The notes beneath the pieces were generated by a model. That model saw nothing but the letters and a program-made list of their open reading frames with translations. It was not told where the DNA came from and ran no database searches. This document shows positions 31,760-43,734 of a DNA stretch of 64,000 bases, one piece after another. How positions within the stretch are numbered: position 1 is the first letter of the stretch; every line of letters starts with the position of its first letter. This DNA is from Miscanthus floridulus (taxonomy: Eukaryota > Streptophyta > Magnoliopsida > Poales > Poaceae), in the NCBI RefSeq assembly GCF_019320115.1, contig NC_089584.1, positions 79,489,922-79,553,921 of the forward strand, read 5' to 3'. The translations under genes and the position numbers were made by a program.

Positions 31760-32275
31760 TTCACGTGGAAATAATCCACGAGCGAGGAGGCCGGGAGGGT
31801 TTCCCCGTGCACTCGTGAGTCGCACGTGGCTTCTTCCTCCGCTCGCGACGCCGCCTAATCGCGAGGCCGCCGCCACCACAGCATCCGATCGCTGTCGTGC
31901 CGGTATCTAGTCTCTGCCGCCCCTCCGCCTCGCGCCAACGGTTAGCCCGTCTCCGCCGCCGTGACTTCCCTGGTCGGCGTACCCCAGCTCCACTTCGCTC
32001 CACCACTGTCATTATCGCCGGTCAGTCCACCTCCATCCACATCTCCTTCCCCACAGAAGCTTCTCGATCTGCTAGGGTTTCATCCACATCTGTTTCTAGT
32101 TGATCTTGGAGTTACCAGTCCGCGAGCTCGGACGCCTCTACCGCTAGCCATTGTGCCGTCCGCGAGCAACACCGACATCGCCAGCAACACGACACAACCT
32201 CTGCCTCTACAGGTTAGTCTTTTGTCCGCATCTCACACCCCTACTTGTAGATCTAGGCAAAACAGCTACTAGGAA
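31760..32275. other. GC-rich 5' UTR-like region inside the element
   Basis: Pyrimidine- and CpG-rich sequence resembling a grass 5' UTR with overlapping short open frames on both strands (31623-31910, 31961-32272, 31761-32012 minus). None shows a protein domain. A GT at 'acag|gttagtc' near 32211 could be a splice donor. This could be a captured promoter or exon. Confidence 0.4.
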
Positions 32276-33072
32276 GATCCACCGTGGTGTACCAAGGTTG
32301 TTTCAGATCCAATTGCTTCATATAGCTTAAAGAACTTTACTATTCATTAGCAGAGTGATTCTATGATTTCTTGTTTGTGATGTGAAAATAGATGTCATGA
32401 ATTATGATTCTTCAATAATCGGTAGAGATTGTAATATTCATTGGCGAGCTAACACCATTGCAATAGAATAGGATGGCATACTGTGATGGATTTTTTTCTA
32501 GCATTGCACAACAACTATATGCATACTTATAACGGTCCAGACATACACTGGTTGGGACGTTTGATAGTCTTGCTATTTTATAGCATGCAGACTAGTATAG
32601 TAACCGGTCACTAAGGTGACTGATGCATTTCTTTTATTCCATTCTGACTTGTTGTGCTTTTTAGTACAGCCTTGCTATTCTCTAGATGTTAATATATTTT
32701 TTTTCTAAAAACTGAGCTAGCCAAACTTGACCAATTGGTTTGGAAAAGAGGGAGTAGCGCAATTAAACCTGCAAAGCCAACACTGCACCTAGGTTCTAAA
32801 TTAGAAGGATCTAAAGGATTATTGTCTACTTTGTGCCATGTTTGTTAACTTTTACTCTCGCTGACACTCACACGAGATCTTAAGCAGAGTGTGCCTTTTT
32901 AATTTGATGGCAGCGTGGGATCTTAAGCAGAGTTTGTTTTTTAATTCCAGTGGCATCCATACTCGTCAATTACTCAATCTAATAATCTGCGTTCTAAATC
33001 TTGACAAGTGCTTCTGCTACAGTCTCTAATAGCACAAGTCTATTTGCTACTTTTGATGGGCTAGACGTCAAG

Positions 33073-33367
33073 TGCACACGATGAAGCTCAATCTGCACCT
33101 TCCAATCAAGATTCTATGCAAGGAGCTAGTGGTGGGAGAAAGCGTAAGCAAAGTCATATTGGTTCTGCTATTGAGGATTTGTGCAGTATAAAAAGATGCA
33201 AACAAGCAAAACCATGGAAGCTCTCAATGAAAAGAAGAAACAAGTGTCTCGATAAAGTGGATGCAATGAATATCTTCAAATCTCATATAGACAGGGAGGT
33301 ATTCATGAAAATAAAAAACAAAAGTGCTCGCTTGATTTGGCTCAAACAACAGATTAGGTATATTATT
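33073..33367 (+). pseudogene. Myb/SANT-like transposon-associated protein, C-terminal fragment
   Basis: An open frame preceded by a plausible acceptor (AG at 33071-33072) encodes 'GGRKRKQSHIGSAIEDLCSI' and 'RREVFMKIKNKSARLIWLKQ'-like sequence (exact start 'HIDREVFMKIKNKSARLIWL'). The pattern RKQS..., then 'R..F..IKN...R..WLK', is the conserved C-terminal part of plant Myb/SANT-like proteins often linked to Harbinger-type elements. The N-terminal Myb-like domain is not recognisable. A GT after 'CAGATTAG' (33356) offers a donor instead of the stop at 33367. Function unknown, probably relic. Confidence 0.5.
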
Positions 33368-34996
33368 TGAATCTGCCCTTCTAATATCTGGGGTATATAT
33401 GAACTGTAGTCATTAGTTTAGGTACTTCCATTTTTCTTGTCTGAACTGCAGCTCGATTCTAGTCCTGTGTTCTGTTTCAGTTCAGAGCCAGCAACCTACT
33501 ATTGTTCGTTCAACAATAGCTTGTTCTGCACAAATGCACTTCTTTTTTTTGTGTGTTCTGATCTGAATTCTTGATAGCAACAATGCCTTCCATTATCATT
33601 TACATATTACATATTAGTGTAGACTTATTTTGAACATAGTTTTGCTGTTGCACAACTTTTGAACATATTTTTGTTGTTGCACAACGATGGCCAGGTGGTT
33701 AAAATACACTTTTGGTCATCATTGTTGGAACAGATTAGTGTACACTTATTTTAGTATTGTTTAAGTTAGTAACTTAGTATGAAGTATAGCATTCCTCTTT
33801 TTTTCCTATGCCAGCAGTCTAGCCATGGTTGGTTTCCTAAAGCTGTCCAGACAAGTAGTTGAACCAACTATTTTCACCCTGTTTTGTAGCAAGTTTTAAC
33901 CGAATATTTCCACCCATACTAACAGAACCTCACAGACGTTGTGTTTTGTTTGTGGCACTTGTATGAATACAGTGGAAGTAATAAGTCAATCCAAGATGTT
34001 AGATGGCACTTTGTTGTTTCAATCATATTTCTTTCTTTTTCTTTTGAGAAAGCTAAACTGTCCTTTTTGTACCTAGTGATTCATTATATCGTATAATCAT
34101 TGAAATAAGCATGGTTCTTTCTTTTTTTTGTGAGAGAGCATGGTCACAATTGAGCTGCAAAATGAACTTGTTCTTGACCATCTTTCTTTGAGCTGCAAAT
34201 GATAGTCATCAGCACATAGTCCAGGTGGAATGGCTCCCAGCTTGTCTGCAGGCTGCCTCTAGCAGAGCGAGTGCATCCGTCCTTGCCCTAAGCACGAATT
34301 CCTAGTTTCTCAGATCATTGATTTTGATTTTGTCTAGTTGTAAATTTGTGTAAGCTATTATACTTTTTCTTTGTGTTACTTGCAGAGGGATCGGTGGAAG
34401 CAATACATGATCTGAGAAAAGTGATGCAGACTTGCTCAATATTTGTGTTGTCATCTTGTCTGCAGTCAATCAATGCATGATCTGAGAATTGTCAGTCCAT
34501 AGTGATCCTATTTTATTTTTCATTACCTCATTAGGTATGTTGATGGAGATGATAGTAGGAAGGCCGTATATTAGCTTTGTTGGAAAAGATGATACTTGAG
34601 TAGAGCTTCTGTGTGAATTTAACCTGTTGTGCTTTAATTTATTTATATTATGTTTTCTGCTATTTTGTGTATATATCTTTGTTGGAAAAGTGTGGTATAG
34701 TGATAATCTGTAGATCTGTACGCATAGCTTACGTGACAACAGCAAATAGAGAGGCTCCATACATATTTTCTTGTGACCGAAGCAGAGAAATTTCCTTCCG
34801 CTTCCAAACGACAGCAGGGAAATTGCCTATGCGTGGATATCTTCCCTGGGATTTGGATGGGGATTCTACTGTCCAAGAAAATCCCTCCCTTCCTATTTGT
34901 TCCCAGGGTTAGTCACCCTATGGCTGCCAAAGTAGCCCTAAACTTATCGCACACTTGGCTCTCTGAACCTGCACGCTCAACGGCCACTACTACAGA

Positions 34997-35245
34997 AGTT
35001 AAGTGTAGGGGCGGTTCTAGAGCCTCTGTAGAGGCGGCTGCGCCAGCCGCCCTTCCCAGGATGTTCCTACAGAGGGTGCCTCTGTAGGGGCGGTTTTCTG
35101 ACCGCCCCTGCAGTGCCCTCTATAGGGGCGGCTGGTGTTTTCAGCTGTCCCTACAGTGCCATCTGTAAGGGCGGCTGATAATATCAGCCGCCCTTGTAGT
35201 GGACTTCTGTAAGGGTGGCCGTTTCACCAGCCGCCCCTGCTGTGT
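34997..35245. repeat. CACTA A left subterminal repeats
   Basis: At least six GTAGGGGCGG / CCGCCCCTAC-type units in both orientations, spaced 30-60 bp, many forming hairpins. Such motifs are the binding sites of TNPA-like proteins in En/Spm elements. Some units are diverged (GTAAGGGCGG). Confidence 0.85.
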
Positions 35246-35249
35246 ATAT

Positions 35250-35250
35250 T

Positions 35251-35288
<38 letters not shown>
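35250..35288. repeat. (TA)n microsatellite
   Basis: About 20 TA units, just inside the left subterminal repeats of CACTA A. Confidence 0.95.
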
Positions 35289-35291
<3 letters not shown>

Positions 35292-35379
35292 CAAATTCAA
35301 ATCTGACCGCCACAAATATACATATATACATCCAAAGTCTGATCCAAACCATACCACAAGTCCACATTGTCATCAACGG

Positions 35380-38300
35380 CCTAGGGCTAGCCTATCAGTC
35401 TCCTGAAGGTGTTGGTATAGAGGATTACTACCTAAGTCGAAAAGAAGATGATGGTAAGTGCCTTTATGGTACACAATCTGGTCCATTATGAAGTTGCAAA
35501 GGTCACCGACCATCTCTAAGAGCTCGTCATCCTTGTATGGGTTCCTTCTCGTGTCTTTATCTTTCTCTAACTACAAGAGAACAAATTTATGTTTACTATA
35601 TCACAACATATGCGAACTCTTCATACTACGAGCGAAGAGGTTCAAACTTACCAGATTAGGGTTTCTGTTGTAGCCACCGATGGTACTCATCATAATACAT
35701 GTGTAGTATCCACAATGTAGACTCCCAGGCTTCTGCTTGGGGCACTGTGTGTTTTGCATATGGAGATGTTAAGTAATGCTATTGACAGACACGTAATATA
35801 TGGAGTACCAAAGTAAATGACATTTACCACACATAGAGTTTTGACATACAACTTTTCCTTCCTATTTGGATGATGCCTCCCCTTATGTTCCTAGACATAG
35901 TGCCTGAATGCCCTGTTCCAATGGTTTTAGCAAATACAACTTGTTAGTATCCCACATTGAACCTTACAAGTATGTATACAAACATAGTAGCTAAAATGAG
36001 GATTGTCAATATGTATACGTCTTGACAATCGCTATGAAGTCTTTGTATGTCTCGACTGGGAAATCTGCTGAATCAAAGACCCATGCCATGCTATGTGAGA
36101 GCCAGACGCCTATGCAAATCCAGTGATCGCTGCATGAATTTAGTCATAGAAGGAACACATAAGCTCTTTTGCATCGAACAAAGTATATTGAACAAAGCTA
36201 AGTATACAGTCGAACTTACTTGAAGTGGCATGGTATCCATATATTATCATGTTGTTGGAGATTTTTAAAACATAGGGCAATGTATGCCGCAACCTTGAGG
36301 GACTCTTCCAATATTTTCTTGTTCCTGATGTCCTCTTTCTCCTTAAGTGTCTTTCCAGCTTCCTAGTTCTTTGCAATCTAGTTTCCACTCTTTAGGGTAA
36401 TTAAAATTTGTTGATGCTATAGGTGAAGGGTCTATATACCCGTGTTTCAGAGCTGACCTCTTTTTCACAAAGTCCGCTTGCATTCTACAAATCGCGGTGC
36501 GGGTTAGTTACAACAAAATTAAAAGATTACATTCATATCATATCGAGAGGGCAAGGACTTACAGGCACCAAATGCGAATTAGATTCATTTCCATTCGTCC
36601 GAGGTGGAAGCATGCCTGGATATCCCTAAACTCAACGGCAATTTGCCCACCTGGGGCTCCAAATGTGCCGACAGGGATCCATGCTTGTAAGATTTCTAGT
36701 TCTGTTATCTGAGCACGCAAGTACCAATCGTGGAACATTCTCGTTCCACGTGGCAAGCATTGTATGACTCGGTTTGGTAGGAAGTTCTTGCCTTTTTCAT
36801 ATTTATCCGGGCAATCATTTGACCATTTGAGATTATCAACAGCTAGATACATGTTAAACCCTTTGTGCAGTTTGCTAGTGGTGCCCTCCTCAGAAGCTGG
36901 TGCTCTGAATTCTTTTACTTGGTTCTTAGGCTTGAACTGGTCATGGGCCATCCACTTGTGCACCGATGAGACGTCATTAATGCCCAGATACAATGGCCTT
37001 ATCTTGATTGGGATTTTGTTTCGAGCTTCCCATTCAGGCACGTCCTTGTCAACTTGTGCATCACCTGCTCCAGGGGCCACTTGTTCTTCACGTATCGGCT
37101 GTTCACGAGGCAATTGCTGTTCATGAGACACTTGTTGTTCATGTATCGGCTACGTTTGTTCAGAAGGATGTTGCATCTCATCATGCCTTTGCTCGATACG
37201 AGCTGGAGAAGGACGTGGCATGTCATCATGCCCATGCTCGGTACGAGGTGGAGAAGGACGTGGCATGTCATCATGCCCTTGCTCGGTATGAGGTGGAGAA
37301 GTCTCTAGCGTGTGGTGGTCATGGTCATGGGTCGGTGAGTATACCTCCCCGTCCTCGACAGGTCGCTCCAGAGGATGAACTTCAGTCAGAGTTGGCGAAG
37401 ACTCGGTCAATACAATGTCCCGTCTATGCCAGAGGATGAACTAGTTCATGACGTCTCCGAGTAACACGAGCCCCTCGGGAGTAGGGTGTTCTATCTTCCA
37501 AGTCATGAACTCGGGCTTCACGGTATGCACCTCGACCCAAGTGTAGTCCTACGGGATGTCCCTATTGTGCCACGTGTCGCCCGGAGGATGTGCCACGCCC
37601 GTTGCCACCTCAATGATCATGTTTTGCCTGCCCATCGGAACCACCAATTTGCAACTGGTTGGCGCCCGTATGCGATCGACGGGGGTTTCGGGTGCATTGG
37701 AACCTTGACTGCTGGGAACATCCGGAGGGCTGCCAACTACCGCCAGTTCTCCAAACGGCCCCATTGGTGTCTGTGGTTCCATCGTAGACAGTCCTTTCTC
37801 CACCAACATCTTTTCAACTAGAGCCTTCACTTGGCGCTCAAGATTAGACTCTCGGTCTCTGCCATGTTTCTTGTACATGTGCCTCTCCTCTACGAATCCG
37901 TGCTTCTAGGACATCCTCTTCCCTAGCCCTCTGGTGCGTCATGTGTGCTCGGGGTTTCCCAAGGCAACGGTAAGCTCATCCCTCTCTCTGGAAGGGTTGA
38001 ATGCATCCTTCTCCTTGTCTTCAGCAAGTTTTAGTATCTTTGATACTACCTCTCCGGTCTCCGGCTTAGCAAACTTGAGGCTACTACCGGATGAATCGAC
38101 ACTCCTTACGTATATCCACTATTTAAGGCGTGGCTTCAACTTCGGCACTTTCGTATTCCCAGTAGCTTCGGCCTCTATGTCCATCTTCCTAAAGGCCTCT
38201 TGCTTGCCAGCGTAGCCACCGGGGCCTAGACGAGGGTAGTGTTGGTTCTTCTTCGCCTGCTCGTTGTTACGGGCACTGAGGGCCAATGATGCCTCTGAAG

Positions 38301-39313
38301 TCTTCTCAGCCACGAGCTTCTCCCATTGACTAGGAGTTATGTTGCCATACTCGTAGAAAGGAGTTAACTTCTGTTGGATAAAGTTCTTGTTCAGATCCGA
38401 CCGCCAACGTCGGAAGCTCTGCCCCATTATCTTAAAAGCATTTTGTTGTACCAACTCGTGCGTTCCCTCCGGAAACCTGAAGTTCTGCTTCAGCTTCTCC
38501 CATAGGTCTACCTTTTGGCTCATAGGTACAAGATTCCAGCCATGGATGGCTGGGTTCAACTTATCTCTAACTACAAACCCGATGTGATTACGGAATTTCG
38601 CCTTGTATGTATATGGCTCAAGGATCTGCCAGTCTGGCCCGACCTCCATTATCACATAACATGCCTTGTCGTGATATTGGTTTGGCTTTCGAATCCTCCC
38701 TCATTTCCTCTTTGGCTGGGCAGTCTCAGTCATGGTTGTGTCCTGAGGTTGTGGAGTGGAGGCCTCATTGTGAGTATCTGTGGCTCCTTCCTCTGATCTC
38801 CTTTGCCCCGCTACGTATTGTCCACCAAGACGAGCCAGAGGCCGATGTTGTCTTTTCAGAGGTTGAGTAGGGACGACCTGTGTATCCGGTAGGTCAAAAG
38901 TGTTAGCAGAGGTAACATAAAGCTATAGCATTAGCCAAATTTACAAGCTACTAAGGCTTTATCCGTACCTCGTCGTTCGGATCAAAATCCTTGTCCAACT
39001 CGTCCTCCGTTGGCCTCCGTCTGGGTTCTTGTGGGAAAGGATCCTCAGGACTTACATATCCCCCTGATGAGGTGTCATCATCATCATCCCCTTCTTCGCC
39101 TTGGGCATCCTCTCCGCCTTCTCTTCCCTGGGCTCCCCCCACTGGATCCTCATCATCGACAAGGTCCTCCTGAGTAAGCATCACTTCTAGACCCTTTTCT
39201 AACTCGTTATCGAACTGCTCCTGAGTAAGCTGGTCATCTAGTTCTTGCTCTCTATGGGATGACTGCTCATCATTCACGGGGCATCGGGATGCACTCTTTG
39301 ATGTTCGCGACAT
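35380..39313 (-). pseudogene. CACTA second gene: transposase_24 (Ptta/En/Spm, TNPA-like) protein, degenerate
   Basis: Pieces on the minus strand: acidic N-terminus from 39313 ('MSRTSKSASRCPVNDEQSSH', Asp/Glu-rich); a transposase_24 core at 38655-38119 ('YTYKAKFRNHIGFVVRDKLN', 'LVQQNAFKIMGQSFRRWRSD', 'YEYGNITPSQWEKLVAEKTS'); a coiled region with 'LVPMGRQNMIIEVATGVA' (37878-37549); 'WKAHDQFK'-like domain at 37131-36559 ('LKWSNDCPDKYEKGKNFLPN'); and a last exon (35590-35400, 'RRNPYKDDELLEMVGDLCNF'). In En/Spm systems such proteins bind subterminal repeats and assist TNP2. In-frame stops (for example 38117-38119) and frameshifts break it. Confidence 0.8.
37180..37310. repeat. 42-bp tandem repeat in the CACTA second gene
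   Basis: Three units of 'tcatcatgccyttgctcgRtaygagstggagaaggacgtggcatg', about 42 bp apart (37180-37305). They encode a repeated 'PSPPRTEHGHDDMPR' peptide on the minus strand, in phase with the gene. Confidence 0.85.
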
Positions 39314-39350
39314 TTCGTGCCTTGTTCTAAGAGATGCAAGAAAAAAAGTA

Positions 39351-39475
39351 GTTTAAGTAGTAGAAGTAGTAGTACTAGTGGTAGAAGTAGTAGTACTAGT
39401 AGTACAAGTAGTAGTACTAGTAGTAGTAGTACTTGTAGTAGTACTAGTAGTAGTAGTACTCGTAGTAGTAGCACT
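39351..39475. repeat. (GTA/TAG)n microsatellite
   Basis: About 125 bp of interspersed gtagtag/tactag trinucleotides, just upstream of the second CACTA gene. Open frames through it (poly-Thr, poly-Val, poly-Leu) are artefacts. Confidence 0.95.
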
Positions 39476-39794
39476 TGGTGAAGAGACAGAGATGCTTGTC
39501 ACAAGGGACCTTAGTCTCACCCACTCACAATATATGCCACTGACACATTCCAGCACACACAGTTAAGAATACGCATGTACTATACGTGTACTGTCATGCA
39601 TGGAATAATAACTACAAACGAGGTGCGCCCACTGCAGCTCTACTGCATGTGTCCATCTTATGATGCGTATATGGATACCTTCAGGAAAGCCAGGCGCAAT
39701 CATTCTGTAAGCAGTAAGTACGTAGTCACACTATCTAATCTGGGCTCCAGTTGGGACCAAATTAGAGATAACTATATTTACTGGATCACAGAAT

Positions 39795-40520
39795 AGTTGA
39801 TGACAACATAGTTACATAAGGAAAATCTATAGAGCAAACCACATCTATATTCAGAACACACACCAGCATCTTGTCAATACATTATAACTTTTAAAACAAA
39901 GACCGGTTGAGATCTAACTGAACCCCTGCATGCATCTACTATCCATCCAATGAAAGAGGTGTTTGTGGATTACAGAAACAACAAATTAGATGACAAGTTA
40001 ACGATAATATTGGGGAGATCTATAGGTCAAATCCACAGGTACAGTCACAACACCAACATTTAAGCTTTAAGTTTTCTGTCATATATCAGGTCAAGTCTAT
40101 ACAGTGTCGCTACAAGAAAACCTCTTCAGGTCTAATTGTAATTGGACCTCTACATCACTTATATCTAATATCCATCCAATTCAGAGGTGTTTGGGTCACA
40201 GAAACAGCAAATTAGATGACGAGTACTTTACACGGTCAAAAAATTTCAGGTCAAATTGTAATCGGACCTCTAGATCACTTGTATCTAATATCCATCCAAT
40301 TTACAGGTGTTTGGGTCACAGAAATTGCAAATTCGATGACAAGTACCATACTGGGTCAGAAAACAGTTAATGATAACATAGAGAAGATCTATAGGGCAAA
40401 TCCACATCTAAAGTAATACTGTCAGAACAAACACCAGCATTTAAGCTATTAATTTCCTTTGTCATACATCTGGTCATTGTCACATCAAGACAAAGGTCAT
40501 TTGAGATCTTACTGTTAACG
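39795..40520. repeat. Higher-order direct repeats of about 120 bp, in CACTA A
   Basis: The block 'ttcaggtcWaattgtaatYggacctctaSatcactt' with 'atccatccaattYasaggtgtttgggtcacagaaa' is duplicated in tandem (40126-40247 and 40248-40366). A more diverged copy is at about 39900-39985. Flanking strings 'agatctatagggcaaatccacatctaaagt..cagaacaaacaccagcattt' recur near 39820, 40010 and 40385. Non-coding. The block probably came with the captured gene or amplified later. Confidence 0.8.
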
Positions 40521-41656
40521 GAGCATTTGTTCCAATACCTTGGCAGCACTTGCGGCAGCTTCATCCCCTAAATTAGGGATATTAGTGTTAATTTAAAATT
40601 ACATAGAGTTAGTAAATCAAAAGGGATATAGGAATCTGAAATAGAAAATTTTCTTGGAAGGTTGAACCCGGTTTCCTAAATTGCTGAATCATTCTCTAAT
40701 TCCAAGAGTCCATTATGATTAAAGATAAGAGTTCTTATTAATTAGGGTTGAACAAAACTTCCAGCAAATAACCTTTTAGAGATATAAGTTCTTATTAATT
40801 AGGGTTAAACAGAACTGCTAGCAAATAACCCTTAGATACAGCCAAGAAAGGTTTGTGTACAGGGCACGGGCAAGAACACGAATGATCCATTTGTAAACAT
40901 CACGGAAGATCTCATAAGTACATTAAGGCAAAACAATTCAAAGGAGGGAGGCACGCCAACAGGGTCAATAGCACCAATCGAACTGTATTGTTGCATGAGG
41001 ATGACTCCTACCGGAGAATAGGTGCCAGATTGACATGATTTGACAGAAGTGCAAAGTGCTATTATCAACTAAACACATATGGCCTCATTAATTAACTTTA
41101 ATGTGAATATCAGTTAGCCTGGCAATTCCTATAGCGTACTACACGGATAGGAGAATCAAACCAAGTAAGTTCAAAATCTGAGAACGTACTCTGAATCAGT
41201 GAGTCTATCTTGCAAGCCTGTTAATAATTAAGTTCTCATGAATGCTAAATCCTAAAATAGTTCCATAAGGTTCATCATTTGCCTTTACAATGCTTAGATT
41301 CATATACATGTAAATAATGTAATAGGAAATTCAAAAACTACATGGGATTCATAGTTTTCCACCTAGTTTCATCTTCCGCCCAACCTCTGACTTTGAGTGT
41401 TTCAACTAGACATCATGCTGATGATAAAAATATTGTTCTTGGATAAAAAGGCAGAATTCTCATCACCAGCAACAAATCACTCTATGCAAACCTAGGACTT
41501 CCCATGCAAACAATGAAGTTCCTGTGACAATCACGTTTGATAACACATCAATGTACTATCACTACGATCAGCTAAGCTGATTTTTCATTGCCCTGACAAA
41601 AGATCAATACCTTTTTGATGAATGATGAAACCTGGAACTCCTTTTCAAGTCACTAT
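40521..41656. other. Captured or intronic AT-rich DNA in CACTA A, no gene seen
   Basis: Contains an imperfect duplication 'agatataagttcttattaattagggttRaac' near 40720-40810. It may be the 3' flank of the captured GDT1-like exons. The open frame 41068-40832 (minus) shows no domain. Confidence 0.4.
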
Positions 41657-42587
41657 CTAAACTATGGTGATCACGGCAAAGGCCAAGAACAGGCTCCCTC
41701 CAATGTATGCTATAATCTGCACAGGGCAATGTTTTGTTTCAGTGAAATTATGTAGACAGACTTTATGAAATGAATGGTCCACATAATTTATCAAAGATTT
41801 TATTAGCAAGCCAACAGTTGTTTTCAACACTAAAGTATGTAATTTGTTTAATGGATGGAAAAAAAGGATTCCCTTTCTATTACACGGTTAACTGCCTAAA
41901 CAATTGTGATGGATCAAACTGACAAACACGGTGAAAGGCAACTTACAAATTTGACGTATTTTAAATTTTTAAAGTGGTCAAACGCTGTAAGATAGGAAAT
42001 TTCAGTTGCTATGGTACAATTAGTTTCCTAATTTACCTTTTCAGAAAGGAATGTTCCCAGCAAAGAGCCACCAAGAACTGCAATCTGTTGGAAGAAATGT
42101 GTTAATCTCAATTTTTCCGGGAAAGCCAAAGAAAGAAATATAAAAAATTGCGGCACAATAACTGATTGGTATGCAATGACACATTTGCTCCTTGTACTCA
42201 ATCAACAACAGAAATTCTTTTATGGCGAATACTCCAATGGAGCCCAAGTCAGTGCAGAATAGCAAACTTCCTAATTCCCAACATTAGAGAAGACTCTTAC
42301 AAGAAACAAATACTGAGGGAAAAACAGACCAATGAACTGACCAATGGTGAAAGTGCTAAAAAATTGTCTGCTCGATCGCAATATTATTATGCTCATTGCT
42401 CAAGCATGTTAGTCATGAGTGTTCCTGCAAACCAATGTAGTTTGCAGTGCAAAAGTTTGACTTCAGTTATCTGGTTTCAAGTCTCAACTCTCAACCTATT
42501 ACTATGCTTATCTTACCAATGTTGCAACGGCATGACCAGCAAGTGATCCTGCAATGACACCCAGAGGGGATGAAGCTGCCGCAAGTG
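41657..42587 (-). pseudogene. Captured exons of a GDT1/UPF0016 (PAM71-like) chloroplast cation transporter
   Basis: Three exons with correct GT-AG borders and phases: 42587-42517 ('ALAAASSPLGVIAGSLAGHA'), 42084-42037 ('IAVLGGSLLGTFLSEK') and 41716-41657 ('IIAYIGGSLFLAFAVITIV' then stop). Together they form the C-terminal half of the second UPF0016 repeat, a membrane cation/H+ exchanger domain (Mn2+/Ca2+; PAM71/GDT1 family). The first UPF0016 repeat and the E-x-G-D-K/R signature are absent, so this is only a fragment. Intron retention indicates DNA capture. It lies in the same orientation as the transposon genes. Family call is strong, exact paralog uncertain. Confidence 0.75.
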
Positions 42588-43297
42588 CTGCCAAGGTATT
42601 GGAACAAATGACCTTTGTCTTGATGGATGGCTCTAAAAGAATGGATGGCTCTAAAAGAAATAAGAACAGGAAAAGAAAACCTTAAGACTAAATTTAACAA
42701 AGAGCAAACCAGTCTTCTACCTAATTTAGGTTTATCCACAAATCCACAAATAGGTTTCATGCATGTATTTTTGTAGTGCTACATACACGCTAGAAGTCCT
42801 TAGCTCCTACTCAGGATGCAAGTGGGTTTCACAAATCCACAAATAGGTTTTATTTTGTATGTAGGTAACCTGCAAAACTAAATCTAATTGCCGGTTCAAG
42901 GACAGTGATAAATTCAGACTTGCGCTCCTCCCCAAGAACGAGATTCAGAAAGCTTCTATATAGACAGATACAAAACAGAAACAGTTCTTCCTCAGTATAC
43001 AGTTGTTCACCAAAGTCAGCAAGAACATCAGCAAAAAATAGAAGCAACTTCTCCCCACAATCCACACTTCTTCCCATCCCGATCTCCTTTTCCCCTTCTC
43101 CCACCTCAATATAATCTCCATATCCAGTACCTGGGCGCAGTAGGCAGCAATTCAAGGGCGGAGTCGACTCTGGGAGCAAAACATGCGTGGCCACGCGACG
43201 CATCGGCCGACGACCGGGAAGGAGGAGGGCCTCATTGACTAGGGAAACATAGAGGAGACGAAAAATGGCAGCAAATAGGAGGATGGAGGAGATCTCA
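42588..43297 (-). other. Sequence between captured exons
   Basis: Likely intron sequence of the captured gene(s). It contains a 17-bp tandem duplication (gatggctctaaaagaat, about 42624-42658). The open frame 43323-42850 (minus) runs through a probable splice donor at 43297-43296 and is not a domain match. Confidence 0.4.
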
Positions 43298-43700
43298 CCA
43301 GGGTTGTCGAGGTCGGGGAGCACCGGCTTCGTCGGAGAAGCACCCGTGGCGGTTGGCCTGCCTGCTGCGGGCGCGCGAAGACCCCTACCCCTGGCCCCCG
43401 GCGATCAGGCTCCCAAGCCGCGCGAAGGAGCGATGCGCCGACGACGGACCCTAGCCGTGTGCCGTGGGAGCAGACAGACGGGCCGCGCCGAGGAGCGCTT
43501 CGAAACCCTAGCCGCCGTCGCGGCCTGGGGAACGGCGGTGGATGGGGCGGGGGCGGCGGTTGGGGTCAGGGAGACGGTGGAGGAGGCGGTGGAGGGGTCA
43601 GGGAGGGGCAGGCGACGGCGGTGCAGGTGCGGCGGTGCAGGCGGCGCCGGCGGTGAAATTAGGCAGCCTGACGGTCCAAGTGTCTGATTTCGCCCAAATC
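43298..43700 (-). pseudogene. Captured GC-rich first exon and 5' UTR of a host gene
   Basis: On the minus strand, GC-rich DNA with a 'GCTAGGGTTTCGAAGCG' 5' UTR-like motif leads into an exon ending 'KPVLPDLDNP' at 43298, followed by GTGAGATC, a good donor. It could be the transit-peptide exon of the same GDT1-like gene or an exon of a second gene. I cannot decide from sequence alone. Numerous open frames on the plus strand (43265-43748) are GC-driven. Confidence 0.45.
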
Positions 43701-43734
43701 GATTTCGCCCAAAGCGACGGTCATGTAAATACCT

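Larger units (their letters stand above)
31615..34938. mobile_element. DNA transposon-like element with GGGCTACTTTGG inverted ends
   Basis: Left end GGGCTACTTTGGCC and right end GGCTGCCAAAGTAGCCC are inverted repeats of 12-13 bp. The terminal 130 bp of the right end is similar to 50744-50890 (inverted), so this is a repeated family. The interior has a GC-rich left part (31620-32270), resembling a promoter/5' UTR, and an ORF fragment at 33073-33367. TIR look and the Myb/SANT-like ORF suggest PIF/Harbinger, but I could not find a clean 3-bp TSD. It may be non-autonomous. Confidence 0.55.

Noticed and set aside
34997..35245. Regularly spaced palindromic units resembling a CRISPR array
   Set aside because: Plant CACTA subterminal repeats in both orientations with variable spacing. 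No cas genes, wrong domain of life.
39274..39566. Poly-Thr, poly-Val and poly-Leu open frames
   Set aside because: Produced by a GTA/TAG microsatellite.
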